64,000 bases of DNA, from contig JAOTON010001682.1 of the NCBI GenBank assembly GCA_034440635.1, positions 2,118,671-2,182,670 on the forward strand, given 5' to 3'. The stretch comes from Lepas anatifera. Lineage: Eukaryota > Arthropoda > Thecostraca > Lepadidae. The number at the start of each line of letters is the position of its first letter. The first letter of the stretch is position 1. Shown here in pieces: positions 10,395-22,010 of the stretch. A model generated the notes under the pieces. That model ran no database searches. It worked only from the letters and a program-made list of their open reading frames with translations, and was not told the origin of the DNA. The translations under genes and the position numbers were made by a program.

Positions 10395-10743
10395 TGAATT
10401 TTGTCCAACTTGTCCTCAGTACAGCTGCTGGAGTCAGGGTCTCACTAAAGTCCTCAGGGGATTTTTCACAGAGACCCCGACCCCACCACCCGAACGAGCA
10501 ACTCCCACAATGAAGGGATAATTTAGAAGCCATAGTTCAACGTCCCACAAGGCACAGGGACGGCCGCCCCGCTCAGGTCACCCTCTCACCAGTCAGTTGC
10601 CAGCCGACCTACGTTGGGCAAACTATTGAGCACCGGAGCATCTCAGGGGACCTGATCCCAAGTCTGGACATGCACTGCCACTGCATGCTTCTGAGCAGCG
10701 GGCCGGAGCGCAACGCTCTACCAACTGAGCTACCGGGGCGGCA
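10395..10743 (-). mobile_element. tRNA-headed SINE
   Basis: On the minus strand it starts with GCCCCGGTAGCTCAGTTGGT followed by AGAGCGTTGCGCTCCGG. This is an almost canonical tRNA 5' half with a pol III A box. The roughly 300-bp body that follows is not tRNA-like and ends in an AT-rich tail near 10395. No intact T-arm follows at tRNA distance, so it is a SINE or tRNA pseudogene, not a tRNA. Confidence 0.6.
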
Positions 10744-11600
10744 GTATTTATAAAAAATTTCATGTTTTTGCTTTCTCCACAGTATTTCTAAAAATTCATG
10801 AGAAACTTAATTATCGAATAAAAAGAGATAAGTAAAATAATTTTCTTTTAAATAATTTATTAAGATATTTATACCATTTTCAATGTAAATAAAGCGGTTA
10901 AATGCTATATTTGAAAGGGGTACCTAATTACATTCTGGAATTGGGCGTAATTCACGTTGTATTTCATATCCACACCGCTTTCGTGTGAATGTCATCGCTC
11001 TTTGTGAAACATGATTTTGAGTACGGCGTAACTTTGCAGGTGAATGTGGTGTAAAACACGTCACATTTCTACAAATTTTATGAAATGGGGCCCTGAGCAG
11101 CACAAGAATCACATACGGCAAGATTAAACCATCAATATTATGATCTACACAGAACCCGACACATATAAACACCCCTCAACCCGAAATACTTGGCATATCT
11201 TCTTCTGAGCCGCTTGGCCTAAGATAGAAATCAGACTGCAGAGGGAATTACAAGGGAATGCGTCGCATAAAGCTGTAAATGCCGCAGGCGGTAGCCAGAT
11301 ATAGTGCGTAATTACCCGACTTCAGATCACTCCAGAAAATCTTTATAAAAGAAACACTGATGATCCGCGCCGGACCGCCTGAAGAGCAATTCGCCAACAT
11401 ACGAAAAAAGGTCTAATCCATGGCTGATATTTTGGAGCGTTGCTGTCTACGGGGCTAGCATGATCAGACTCATCATGCGGATATCCAGGGCGGGACTGGA
11501 GAACGTGTCATCAAACTCCACCGCCGTATCAAGATCCCTTCCCTTCTGGCGCCGCCGTCGCTCTGATGGATAGCCGTCGATTTGCTATCGCGCCGCTGAT
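10744..11600. other. No gene recognised
   Basis: AT-rich to mixed sequence. The block at about 11090-11215 (gcacaagaatcacatacggc..., catatagacacc-like) resembles the sequence at 27130-27265 and 63855-63980, so part of it is a dispersed repeat of unknown type. Confidence 0.45.
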
Positions 11601-11619
11601 CGGGCGTGGGAGTGGACTG

Positions 11620-12800
11620 CGGATTGAATCACGTGCATTTTGGGTATGAGCCACCTCCGCTTGACGGGGGGGACAGGTTCCCTCCCCTTTGGTCTCGAGA
11701 ACCACGCCAGATGGTGAAAAACGGCAAACGGTGTTGGGCAACCCCTCCACTTCCATGTCGAAAATTTGTGGACTGTTTCTTTGGTGATCTCATATTTAAC
11801 ATGCGCCCCTCCTGATTTTTCCTCAGATAGCTCAAAAACGAAGAAACGCAGAACAACGAAACTTACAGCACCTTATCCCTGATCGATTTTACACATCTGA
11901 CGAAGTTTTTGAGCTAATGGTCATGTCAGGTCAAGGAGTTATTTAAGGTCAAGTGACCCGACCTCAAAACCTAAAATCACGACTTTGAAGCGGCGCCCAG
12001 GGAACATCAGCGAACCGATGAGTTTAAAATTCCGTAATATGATAAGGCCATTAGGGTCTACAACTCTGCTATCTCGGAATTTTTATATTGTTGGCCTAAG
12101 GTGGGGTCAATATTTTAGTCACCCTATTATAAGTCCATGGTGAAAAATAGAATGGGCTCGTTTTCAGTAAATACGGGATAGATAGATAAAGCTGCAATCC
12201 TCAAAACGTCTATTCTTACCACGATCTTACGATAAAGTTGAGTTTTTGAGCATCTGACCTCTCAAAGGTCATGTCAGGTTATGGGAGCATAAAGTGATTT
12301 TTTGCCAATAACTTCTCACTGAACTGAGATAAAGCTCCCATTTTTCTTGCATTGTGCTTATATTGTCACGGGGAGTCGATCGATATGCAACATGACCATA
12401 CCAGGTCACTTTGTGACCCTGACCTAGCTCGAGGTCAGGTCATTTTCACTATTTGACCTAGGAAGGTCATATTATACATAATTAGATTTGCCGCGATGAG
12501 AGGAATCCAATGAAGCATAAAGATTTGCTCTAGCTCCCCTGAGGGCAGATCTAGAGAGAGCAACGTACACTGCTCTGTTGTAAGCCTATGGAACCTTCTT
12601 CGACCTATGCTGACCTCAATATTGACCTGACATAAAAATTATTCGTATAAAATCTCTTTGTCTTGTCAAGAGCCTTCGAACGCCGCCCGTAATTTTCTTT
12701 TATCTTTCGTGGGAAATGAGATATGGAGGGGAGGGGTGAAAAACGCCCCCCAGCGGGGCGCGTCATGCCAGGGACCCCAGCGGGTCGTGTGTTACGGTCA
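11620..12800 (+). mobile_element. Diverged TTAA-type MITE (family B-like), AGGTCA-rich
   Basis: The left part (gagccacctccgcttgacgg, ggtctcgagaaccacgcc, gcaaacggtgttgggc) parallels the left end of the 44641-45499 element. The body is rich in AGGTCA/TGACCT. The right part near 12730-12790 is GC-rich (ccccccagcggggcgcg). No clean flanking TTAA pair was found, so the boundaries are approximate. Confidence 0.5.
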
Positions 12801-13131
12801 CTAGCGGGCCATTTTTTAACATGTTAACTGGGAGGCCATTTGCCCCCCCCAGTCGGCCTAAATGCCCCCCAGTGCCCGGAAATTGCCCCCCCAGTGAAAT
12901 ACACAGATGACTTAAAACTGACCAAATGCAGACTCGCCTAAGGAAAATAAGACAGAACACCACCCGATAATTATAACTTTGCTCTATTTCTGGTCCCAAA
13001 TTGGCAATCCACAAAAATTGTGTTAAAAAATTTCCACCCCTGGCTGTCTGCTCCATCGTGTGAAGACGAAATAAAGCGCGTAGTTACGGGAAATCCCGGC
13101 AAAGCAGCCTCAGCATCAACTAATCACAACG
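12801..13131. other. No gene recognised
   Basis: C-rich repeats of cccccagt near 12845-12895 are followed by anonymous sequence. Confidence 0.4.
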
Positions 13132-13295
13132 CTGGAGATGAACGCTGGCCTACAACCAATCCAACATCATGTTCTATCCGACCGGAAGCCCACATCCCAG
13201 CCAGTACCGTGACCTGGAGATGAACGCTGGCCTACAACCAATCCAACATCATGTTCTATCCGACCGGAAGCCCACATCCCAGCCAGTACCGTGAC
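13132..13295. repeat. Perfect 82-bp tandem duplication
   Basis: Two head-to-tail copies, 13132-13213 and 13214-13295, each starting ctggagatgaacgctggcct and ending gccagtaccgtgac, with no mismatch that I can see. The perfect identity implies a very recent event or an assembly stutter. Function unknown. Confidence 0.95.
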
Positions 13296-14276
<981 letters not shown>

Positions 14277-14559
14277 GTTACATGTCTGGATCTTGTGTTT
14301 CTGTACCACGTCAGCATGTGTGCCAAATGACCCCCGAGATGGCGAACGACGGGCTTTCATATGCGCTGGGTATACCAGGAGAACGGGGCTGGAGCTTTTA
14401 AATGTTTAATTAGCGTCACTGGGAGCGGTCACAGGCGTATCGTTAGTGCGACGAATTTAGCTGGTTCAAAGACTTCCTTTCTCCTCCGTGAAAAGTTGAA
14501 AAATGTGCTGTTTCTCTCTCTCTCTCTCTTTGAGCGCACGTCGGATGCCAGCGTCGAAT

Positions 14560-14804
14560 CAGAATCCAGGGTAACCATGGCAACAGCGGCGTAAGGTGGC
14601 AAATGGAATAGTCACGCATGGCGGGATAGAAATGCCATACAGAATATCTGGAGCATCCTCTGCCTCTGTCTCTAACAGAGCATCCCATGAAACAACCCGG
14701 AGGCTCCTCCGCATTTCATCAAAATCAGCACGCTTATAGAAGTGCAGCTGAACAACGTACAGCAGCACTACAAGTGCACATGTACAGGGTACCTTTTGCG
14801 ACAC
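14560..14804 (-). mobile_element. Relic of Jockey-like LINE (segment A)
   Basis: The minus-strand peptide FYKRADFDEMRRSLRVVSWD matches the endonuclease-RT linker of the LINE at 31 kb (NYKQADFDGLRRSLSLLPWS), with a following D.ILY versus DTFY. Only about 40 codons are recognisable. The same relic is at 50204-50449. Confidence 0.65.
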
Positions 14805-14838
14805 AGGGTGTCATGTGTGGAAATCCCAGGGGGTGGGG

Positions 14839-15150
14839 TCAGGACCCCCTGGATTTTGGGTCCCACATAGACTTCGTATAGGCCTCGTACTGCCGTACCA
14901 GCGTTAACCCACCCACCAGGACCCCCTGGATCGAGAAGAGATCTCCAGCCATGCAGGGTGTCATCCATCCGATTTTGGGTATGTTGAAATAATCTGCCAA
15001 ACGGTACAAGTAATCCATTAAAACAGCTTCAATGTAACATACACCAGTCCTTTTGGGTACTGGTCTGATGATTATATTCATGAGTATGAACGGAGATAAT
15101 ATGAACAATATCATCGTTATAGTTATCGTTAATATCAAATATCCACACAA
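14839..15150 (-). CDS. Hypothetical open frame conserved in both segment copies
   Basis: A 103-codon minus-strand frame, open in both A (14839-15150) and B (50484-50795) with few replacements. The N-terminal third is hydrophobic (ILFILSPFILMNIII). The C-terminal part includes YLYRLADYFNIPKIGWMTPC. A neighbouring frame reads GGWVNAGTAVRGLYEVYVGP, which is related to a plus-strand frame at 20140-20235, so the C-terminal DNA is part of a dispersed sequence. The start used is not ATG, and a splice acceptor at about 15070 is weak. It could be an exon or chance; I cannot assign a function. Confidence 0.25.
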   Translation of the reverse strand: MCGYLILTITITMILFILSPFILMNIIIRPVPKRTGVCYIEAVLMDYLYRLADYFNIPKIGWMTPCMAGDLFSIQGVLVGGLTLVRQYEAYTKSMWDPKSRGS

Positions 15151-15584
15151 TATTCCACTTCAGAGCACGGCAATAGCTGAAGAAGACTCGCTGTGCAAAC
15201 ACAAACGTACGGTTCCCTCAACAGTGTGTTCACATTTATATATTTATTCAAATATATCACCAACGGAGTTACCCATAAGAGGTATAACATAAAAGTATAC
15301 ACAAGTATGCTGTCATGTGTCAAACATACTCACATGTAATGGCTAAATGTGTTAAAAACACGAAAACGCAAAAACTGAAATAACACAGATGAGTGGCCCC
15401 AATACATCCGAGTTCTAGTCTAGTCACGTATTGAATCACCTGTATAAGGAAGACATTAAAATCGTCGGCAAAAAATATGTTTCAACGGCGCGGTCAGATA
15501 GAAATTGGTTCACCAGCCGAGGCATGCGACATATCATGCCACACTGCACAGTGATCACGCGAGCAAGTGGAACTCGAAAAAGAC

Positions 15585-16375
15585 TTAAAGGGAGATACGC
15601 GAAAAAATTAAAAAATTATTATTGTGGTTTCTTGCTATTTGAAAAATCCTGATAACGAAACTATCAACTATTTTTGCATCTTCGGCAAAATTTTAGGAGG
15701 CCACTTACTTATCGAAATAGGTTAACAGTTTCGATAAAACGCCCATGCCCATACCCATCACTTAATTTTCGAAAACTATTTAACGTTGAAAAGTAATGTT
15801 TTTTATAATACAAATGTCTGTTCTCCTGTATTTGTATTTGAATTAGTTTTAAAGAGCTTTTAAAAACTACAAAATCAATTAGTATGCCCTAGAAACGGAA
15901 AAAAACAATTACTCAAGTCTTCATCGGTTTCGTACCTCGGGTCTTGAGTCATTTTCTGTTTCGGCCCCAGGTTGACAAAACTTTTGCGTCCGATAGGTCA
16001 CGTGACCCCGGTTTGAGAATTCCTAGGCTTTTGATTGGTTAATTGTGATTTCTTTTAAGCCCTATATTTCTGTTTCAGAAGAGTTTTTGAATGTTGTTTT
16101 TCTAAAGTAATTTTTTCTGTAGTAGTCCAAAGTTCTACATCACTGTTTAGGATAGATATGACTTAATTCTTCGAGAAATTGATAGCCTTAGCCGTGTGTA
16201 CGTCATATACATCGATATGAGGTGTACCGGTAAAGTCGTCTAGAAATGTTGACTTTGAGAGCAATTTTAGGGCATTTGCAGGCCGAATTCGCAAAAATGA
16301 GAATAGGACTTCTGAAACAACTTTTGGTAACCTTTTGATATAGCCAATAAATTTTTTTCGCGTATCTCCCTTTAA
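15585..16375. mobile_element. TTAA-flanked MITE (family E, AGGGAGATACGCG termini), segment A
   Basis: Left end TTAA-AGGGAGATACGCGAAAA and right end its inverted complement TTTTCGCGTATCTCCCT-TTAA. This gives about 20-bp terminal inverted repeats inside a duplicated TTAA, total 791 bp. There is no transposase. Related partial copies lie at 27622 (plus) and near 39316 (minus). TTAA duplication is the hallmark of piggyBac-type insertion, but the superfamily is inferred. Confidence 0.8.
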
Positions 16376-16658
16376 GGTGCGGGTTGATCGGGCAGGCACA
16401 TGAAAATAAGTCACCGATTAAATTTGGAGCATCAAGTTTTACATGAAACACGTTTCTTATGATAAGAAGGTTATGCTGGACTCTTCTGGCTGCCAAAGAT
16501 AGAATTTGAAAATAACTTAGAAGATTTTGATAGGAGAGTGAGTGTGTATGTCCGGAGTATGAATGACAAATCAGCCACATAAGAAAGCAACAACATATAT
16601 TGCTTTCAGCTGACATTGCCGTACAAACCATGCGGAACACTACCCACACTTTTGCCCT

Positions 16659-17762
16659 CTACTCCGTCATGTGTGTCTTCATGTGTCTGCTGTATTTGCT
16701 ACGGTCTGTAAACTTTTTGCCACACTGTTCACACTGTGCCACAATGGTGCCCGTGTGGATTCGCTTGTGTATTGTGAAACTACCTGCTTGTGAAAATGAC
16801 TTGCCACAAACTTTGCAGCTGTGAGGTCTGAGGCCCGCATGCACAGCGTCGATATGTTGCAGAAGTGTACTTTTTAGCAGCGAACGATTTGTCGCATATC
16901 TCACAGGTGAACGGCCGTTCACCGGTATGCTTCCGCATGTGTCTCTTCAGTCGAGCTGGCTCAAGAAACCGGGCCAAACACATCCCACACTTGTGAGCCT
17001 TCACGCTGTCATGTGACTTCATGTGTCTGTTGTAAGTGCTCCGGTCCATAAACTTTTTGCCGCATTGTTCACACTGTGCCACAAAGGTGCCAGTGTGGAT
17101 TCGATGGTGTATTGTGAGACTACCTGCTTGTGCAAATGACTTGCCACAAACTTCGCAGCTGTGAGGTTTGAGGCCAGCATGCACAGCGTCGATATGTCGC
17201 AGAAGATTACTTCTCCTAGAGAACGCGTTGTAACATATATCACAGGGGAACGGCCGCTCACCGGTATGCGTCCGCATGTGTCTCGTCAGGTCATCTCGCC
17301 GAACAAACCCGGCAAAACACACCTCACACTTGTGAGCCTTTTCTCCGTCATGTGACATCATGTGTCTTTTGTAAGTGCTACGGTCTAAAAACGTTTTCCC
17401 GCACTGTTCACACCGTGCCACAATGGTGCCGGTGTGGATGCGCTTGTGTACTTAGATTACCCGTTTGCGAAAACTGTTTTTCCCAAACCCTCAGCTGTAA
17501 GGCTTGATGGTGGTGTGCCTGTATTCAATGTGTTGCACCAGACTACGCCATACGGTAAACGTCTTACTGCACTATTTACAAGGTTCGACAGTGTGCGGTT
17601 GCTCCATCATGCCGTAGATGTCTGTCGAGTAGAAACACTAGTCGCACTTGAACTTTCCGCTCCTCCCAAGGTGTCCGTGGTCGTACATCACATCCTTGTC
17701 CAGCGCGTCCTCACCAGTGCAGTGGTAGCTACGGCCGTCGCAGTGCACAGTATCAGGAACAC
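16659..17762 (-). pseudogene. ZNF1 copy A: C2H2 zinc-finger exon, disrupted
   Basis: Terminal exon of a C2H2 zinc-finger protein, a presumed DNA-binding nuclear regulator. The acceptor is attgcag at 17763-17769. It opens with VPDTVHCDGRSYHCTG, then decayed sequence with an in-frame TAG (17638-17640) and a TAA (about 17453), both also present in copy B. Then come nine recognisable 28-29 residue fingers down to the TAG at 16659. Fingers cycle in four types: CEQCGKKF.DRSTY, CEVC.A.FVRR, C.ICD.AF..(S).LL and CEVCGKSF.QAGS. Only the type-2 linker is classical HTGERPF; the others are H(D/S)..KAHK, HAGL(R/K)PHS and HTGTIVAQ. A one-base insertion in a T run at 16871-16875 shifts frame in a type-3 finger. 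Intron 1 is about 205 bp. The protein is probably not made in full. Confidence 0.85.
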
Positions 17763-17967
17763 CTGCAATACCAGCGTTATTAAATATACTTATACCTGCA
17801 ATATCGGCATAATTCAAGGATACAAAGTTACTCTAATGCTGTGATATAAGAAGAGATAATCTTACAAGCTACTGATCTAAGCAAAATAAAAAGCTGGGGA
17901 TAGCCTGTTACGTCGAGTACTGTATGTGACTGTATGTGACCTTACTGGACAGGAAGCGGCTGCTCAC

Positions 17968-18025
17968 CTGAAGCTGTATTTTTGAAGTATTTTTGGAGAT
18001 TTTTGGTAACATCGCATTTTCTCAT
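17968..18025 (-). CDS. Candidate first coding exon of ZNF1 copy A
   Basis: Encodes MRKCDVTKNLQKYFKNTAS plus one base (TCAG|GTGAGC donor). The following zinc-finger exon begins with two bases after its acceptor, so the join is in phase: codon G|GT, then VPD. The frame continues upstream to another ATG at 18089-18091 in copy A, giving 22 more residues. Copy B has TAG and TAA in that extension, so I chose the start conserved in both. Product role unknown. Confidence 0.45.
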
Positions 18026-18635
18026 AGTGTTTCGTCTCAAGTGATAACACCACTTATTAGCGTATTCAGCCCATAGTCGGCCCACATACATGTTTAATAT
18101 ATGGCATCACATAATGACGTCGTTTGAGACTTTCCCGATAATGATGCGGCGAGTGTGACTTCAGATGAGAATATGATGCTTTGTGTGTGAAGCTTGGACA
18201 CAACACAAAGCCACTGCCGGTGCTGAACAACAGAGATAATTCATATTCGTTACTAATAACGTGTTTTCAGTCTATTTTAGATGATTAGTGACAGTTACTT
18301 AGAATGAAAACATGATTACACATGTAGGAGCCTCATTCCAAGACCCCTTCAGGTCAGTGAGCGAGGAAAAACTCGTTGCACACCGGCCCAAAAACACAAA
18401 GAAAGGAATCCCATGATTTACCAAAGACATGTTTTTCTCACCCTTCATGTTTTTCTCATCATTCATCTCATATGACGCACGCACGCACGCACGCACGCGT
18501 TTTATAATATTGCCCAGCGTAGTCATGCCGGCCGGCCTTAGGATTTTAGGGTGCGCACCCATTGTACTATTCGTTTTTTACCGTTGTAGTGTTTTTATCA
18601 TGTGTGCTGTCGCAATACATGTATGGAAGTACGTA

Positions 18636-18666
<31 letters not shown>

Positions 18667-18690
18667 GCACGCACAAACCCACCCACCCCA

Positions 18691-18900
<210 letters not shown>

Positions 18901-18909
18901 TGTACTTAC

Positions 18910-19027
18910 TTCTTGGAAGCGTTGAAAGGTGTTCACTTTTCAATAAAGCTTGCGTCTTCACATCTGGGCGGGTATTCACCCTGGTCAGCTCTGTCTTTAT
19001 CCAGTTAGTCTCGTTGTATTCATAAAA
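18910..19027 (-). CDS. Candidate coding exon upstream of ZNF1 (segment A)
   Basis: Minus-strand open run of 39 codons ending in a consensus donor (CCAAGAA|GTAAGTACA), leaving phase 1 as in other exons of this window. It includes EYNETNWIKTELTRVNTRPD and KTQALLKSEHLSTLPR. It is preceded by an in-frame TAG at 19028-19030, so an acceptor must lie inside the open run; none gives the expected two-base start. The frame is also open in copy B with one E-to-V change. The intron begins directly with the AC/TG microsatellite. Confidence 0.35.
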
Positions 19028-19412
19028 CTATGTAGTGGATAGAACACTGAAAACCAGCAGAAATTATCACACATTTAGGTGGTTCCACTTCGCATGCTTT
19101 TCTATCATGTCTTCTTGCATGCATGGATAGCTTCCTTTGGCACGGTGAGTAACATCGAAAAGACATCTGAGTGCGGTTCTTTTCAGAGAGATTATCATGG
19201 ATCTATATAACTTCTAGAGAGTCATTGTATAGTGACCTAAAAACAGTTCTGGCGACCAGACTTCCTCCAATCGAAAGACGTTTCACAGCAAAGCTCAAGG
19301 CAAAGAGAAAATAAGGTCAACGCCAGACACATGCCATTTGAAACTGCTGCCAGAATCAATAATGCATAATGTTTTCTGTGACCAACGGTAACTGGTCTGA
19401 CAAATTCAACCG

Positions 19413-19543
19413 ATGTATGAATGTATGTATTACATGAATGTATGTATGTATGTATTACATGTAAGTATGTATGTATGTATTACATGTATGTATGTATGTA
19501 TTACATGTATTACATGTATGTATGTATGTATGTATGTATGTAC
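19413..19543. repeat. (ATGT)n/ATTACATG minisatellite, segment A
   Basis: Alternating runs of tatg and the spacer tattacatg, with roughly 5-6 higher-order units. The counterpart at 55657-55802 is slightly longer. Confidence 0.9.
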
Positions 19544-19560
19544 CCCGCCATTTTCCCCAG

Positions 19561-19694
19561 CAAATGCAGACGAGCCAGATGAGGAGGTAAAGGTGGATCA
19601 GGAGTCTAGGAGCCGGCTTTGCCAAGAGCCCTACACCAGCTACAGGGCACCGAGATCACGTCAGAAGCACGTGCACTACCTCCGGGAGTTCCAG
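19561..19694 (+). CDS. Candidate plus-strand exon (acidic/basic, segment A)
   Basis: Plus-strand block after a good acceptor (ccattttccccag). Frame: two bases, then ANADEPDEEVKVDQESRS, then RLCQEPYTSYRAPRSRQK and HVHYLREFQ. It either ends at a donor CAG|GTCAGC or continues to TAA at 19701. Copy B has a three-base in-frame difference (HVHY versus HVHEY) and otherwise the same frame, which hints at coding constraint. The gene is unknown; no partner exon was identified. Confidence 0.4.
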
Positions 19695-20139
19695 GTCAGC
19701 TAAATGAGCATAAACAAGTAATAGTACTCAACACGAAGTCAAGGGGGGAAAACAAACTCAAGGTGTATCTATCCATGAGAGGGCTAGGAGCCTCCAGATC
19801 AGCTCAGGAGCCAATGGCCAGTCAAGAGTAGATCTTTAGGGCCAAAGGCCCTCCTGGGGTCAATACCGGCACAGACTCCGGCCGTTCAGCGAAATGGCCA
19901 AGTAGTCGAAGCGCCCTAAGCCCACCAAGGTTCCCCGATCAGACCGGCGAGACGTGGGTGTTGATCTCAGGGTATCCCGAGCGCCTGTTCGCCGGAGTCC
20001 CCTCCCCGGGATTACTGGTCTCAGAAACCAGAGTGTTGATCTCGGCTGCCGGAGTGTTGGTCCCGAGGGCCCCGATGTTTTGCCTCAGAAAATTTTTAAG
20101 TCAAGACTGGAGACCTCCTCTCTCGACTCAGCGGGATTG

Positions 20140-20240
20140 GGATCCTGGATGGGTTAACGCAGGCGCGGCAATATAGGTCCTGCACAAACTCTTTGGGAGA
20201 CCCAACACCCAGGGGGCCTTACCCTTCCACCCATCCCCCC
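20140..20240 (+). other. Dispersed WVNAG sequence block
   Basis: Plus-strand frame DPGWVNAGAAI then (stop or Q) then ALHKLFGRPNTQGALP. At both DNA and peptide level it resembles the minus strand at 14838-14945 (GGWVNAGTAVRGLYEVYVGP). In segment A a TAG replaces the CAG (Gln) seen in segment B. It could be a decayed exon or a repeat core. Confidence 0.45.
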
Positions 20241-20667
20241 TGATCTCAACCTGCGTCCCAAGCTTCCGTCTATATAAATAGAAAAGCAAGTGAGGATACT
20301 TCTTTACGGACAAGAAATCAGTGACAGAGTGAGCCGACGTGTTGCCTTGGCGTTCCAGAAATTTATTTGTGATGCAAAGCGATTCCAAAAACAATAGTAT
20401 ACCTGAGCGTCGTCTGGGGATTGCGGACAGCCTGCGGCAGTAGATGGTTAATTCTGTAGCTCGGTGGCCGGTGGGCGGGGTGTGTTGATGAGGGCGGCTG
20501 TCGTCATGAAGCTTTACCTGAGTTGTTGTACTTTGTTGCGAAAGGTGCCTCGTTATATGCCGTCGAGGCATTTCCACCAATCGCTCGTTATGTTGTCTGG
20601 TTTATTTGTGTACCCGAACACTGGTTTCGCCTCTCCCCTCAAAGCTGGTCTCAGGGTTTATCCGCAT

Positions 20668-20745
20668 AGAAGGATCCAGGGTGGTAAAGGGGGCACTTAC
20701 CCCCCCCGCTCGGTCATCCCTGAAATGGCCACGACGCCACCCTGA
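20668..20745. mobile_element. GGATCCAGG-type transposon end (segment A)
   Basis: Contains ggatccagg followed by aaagggggcacttaccccccc, the same arrangement as at 38580 and 39785. Probably a partial hAT-type MITE terminus. Counterpart at 57420-57497. Confidence 0.4.
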
Positions 20746-21328
20746 ACGTTGAATGAAACGCCCTGAACTCTATCTTCCATGGGTATCTAATTCCTGGGTT
20801 AATATACAGTAGAATGAAGAATAATCATTAGACAGTAAGGCGAATGTATAGAACAGTACAATGTCGAAACAAACATCTTTGAAATTATACGTGAAGGTAA
20901 GTGCTGCATACTTAGTTTAGGTAAAGCTACAATGTTCTAGAGCTGATGGGTTGATGGGGAGCGTTGCGACAATATTTACCTCTAATGCTAAATAAGGTTC
21001 GGGGGAGGGGGAGCTTATATTTTCTCCAAAGGCCAGGAGCTGAACAAAACAGTGCCTGGACACGTATGCTATTTGATCAGACTCTAAACGTTATTCCATA
21101 TCGATATGAGCTTAACTGCGGCATATAACGCCTGAAATGCTGTTTGGTTGTATTTTAATCGTGTTTAAACCCTTTTAAACCCCACAATCGGCAACATTGT
21201 TCCTGGATTCGTCATACATTGTACAGCGTGGAAATTTTGCGTGGCCAAAAAGACTTCAATTAGGTTGAATCTTGATGGACATGGAATATACTTGTTCAGT
21301 TGGCATGAAATGGCCCATATATGAACAC

Positions 21329-21330
<2 letters not shown>

Positions 21331-21373
<43 letters not shown>

Positions 21374-21384
21374 TAGATAGATAT
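21331..21384. repeat. (TA)n microsatellite, segment A
   Basis: About 40 bp of TA with a short (TAGA)n at its right end. Expanded to about 74 bp in segment B. Confidence 0.95.
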
Positions 21385-21699
21385 ATGTTATTATATCTGT
21401 CTGGGTGTTATATATATAACTCCTAAACCGTCCGGCAGGTACATTTCCCACATCAGAACCAACCCACGACGGGAAAACCGGCCACAGAGAGAAGTGATCA
21501 CGGACGAAAGGCATGTATTTATCCAAATTCACATAGCAACACAGGAATGACGGCGGTGTTTCCAGAGTGCAGTTGCACGTGTACAGGGAACCTTTCACGA
21601 CACAGGGTATATGAGCAATCCTTTTTTGGGATTTTAAAAACAACTGCCAACAAGACAGGGTGACAATAAAACCTGAAAGTTATTAATAATATGGGTTGG

Positions 21700-21840
21700 G
21701 GTTTAACGAGTCAACAACAGCCAATGTTATACGGCGTCGCCAACTCTCACTCCGTTGGGAGAGATTTAGGGGATCAGATCGACTCATTCAGAAACTCCCC
21801 CCGGGACTTAAGGTCTATTACACATACCAGACGTATTATT
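21700..21840. mobile_element. Possible SINE fragment (segment A)
   Basis: The string tacggcgtcgccaactctc followed by gttgggaga resembles the body of the SINE at 56085-56274 (tatggcgtcgccaactctc, gttggaag). The head is absent. Counterpart at 58480-58620. Confidence 0.4.
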
Positions 21841-22010
21841 TAATGGTTCGACGTTTTTATTGGTGTCTATAAACAGTGATGATATTCCATTCAATAACAT
21901 GGATATGCCTCAAAAACGCATCCAGTGTACACTCAAGCGTACAGCTGCCCTACACAGCGTGTCTGTACATGTGCTGTCAACTGATATCGCCGTACAAATC
22001 ATACTGAACA

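Noticed and set aside
10690..10743. Functional tRNA on the minus strand
   Set aside because: The 5' half is excellent but no T-arm follows at the right distance.
19413..19543. CRISPR-like regularly spaced repeats (ATTACATG with tatg runs)
   Set aside because: It is a simple minisatellite in animal DNA; no unique spacers.
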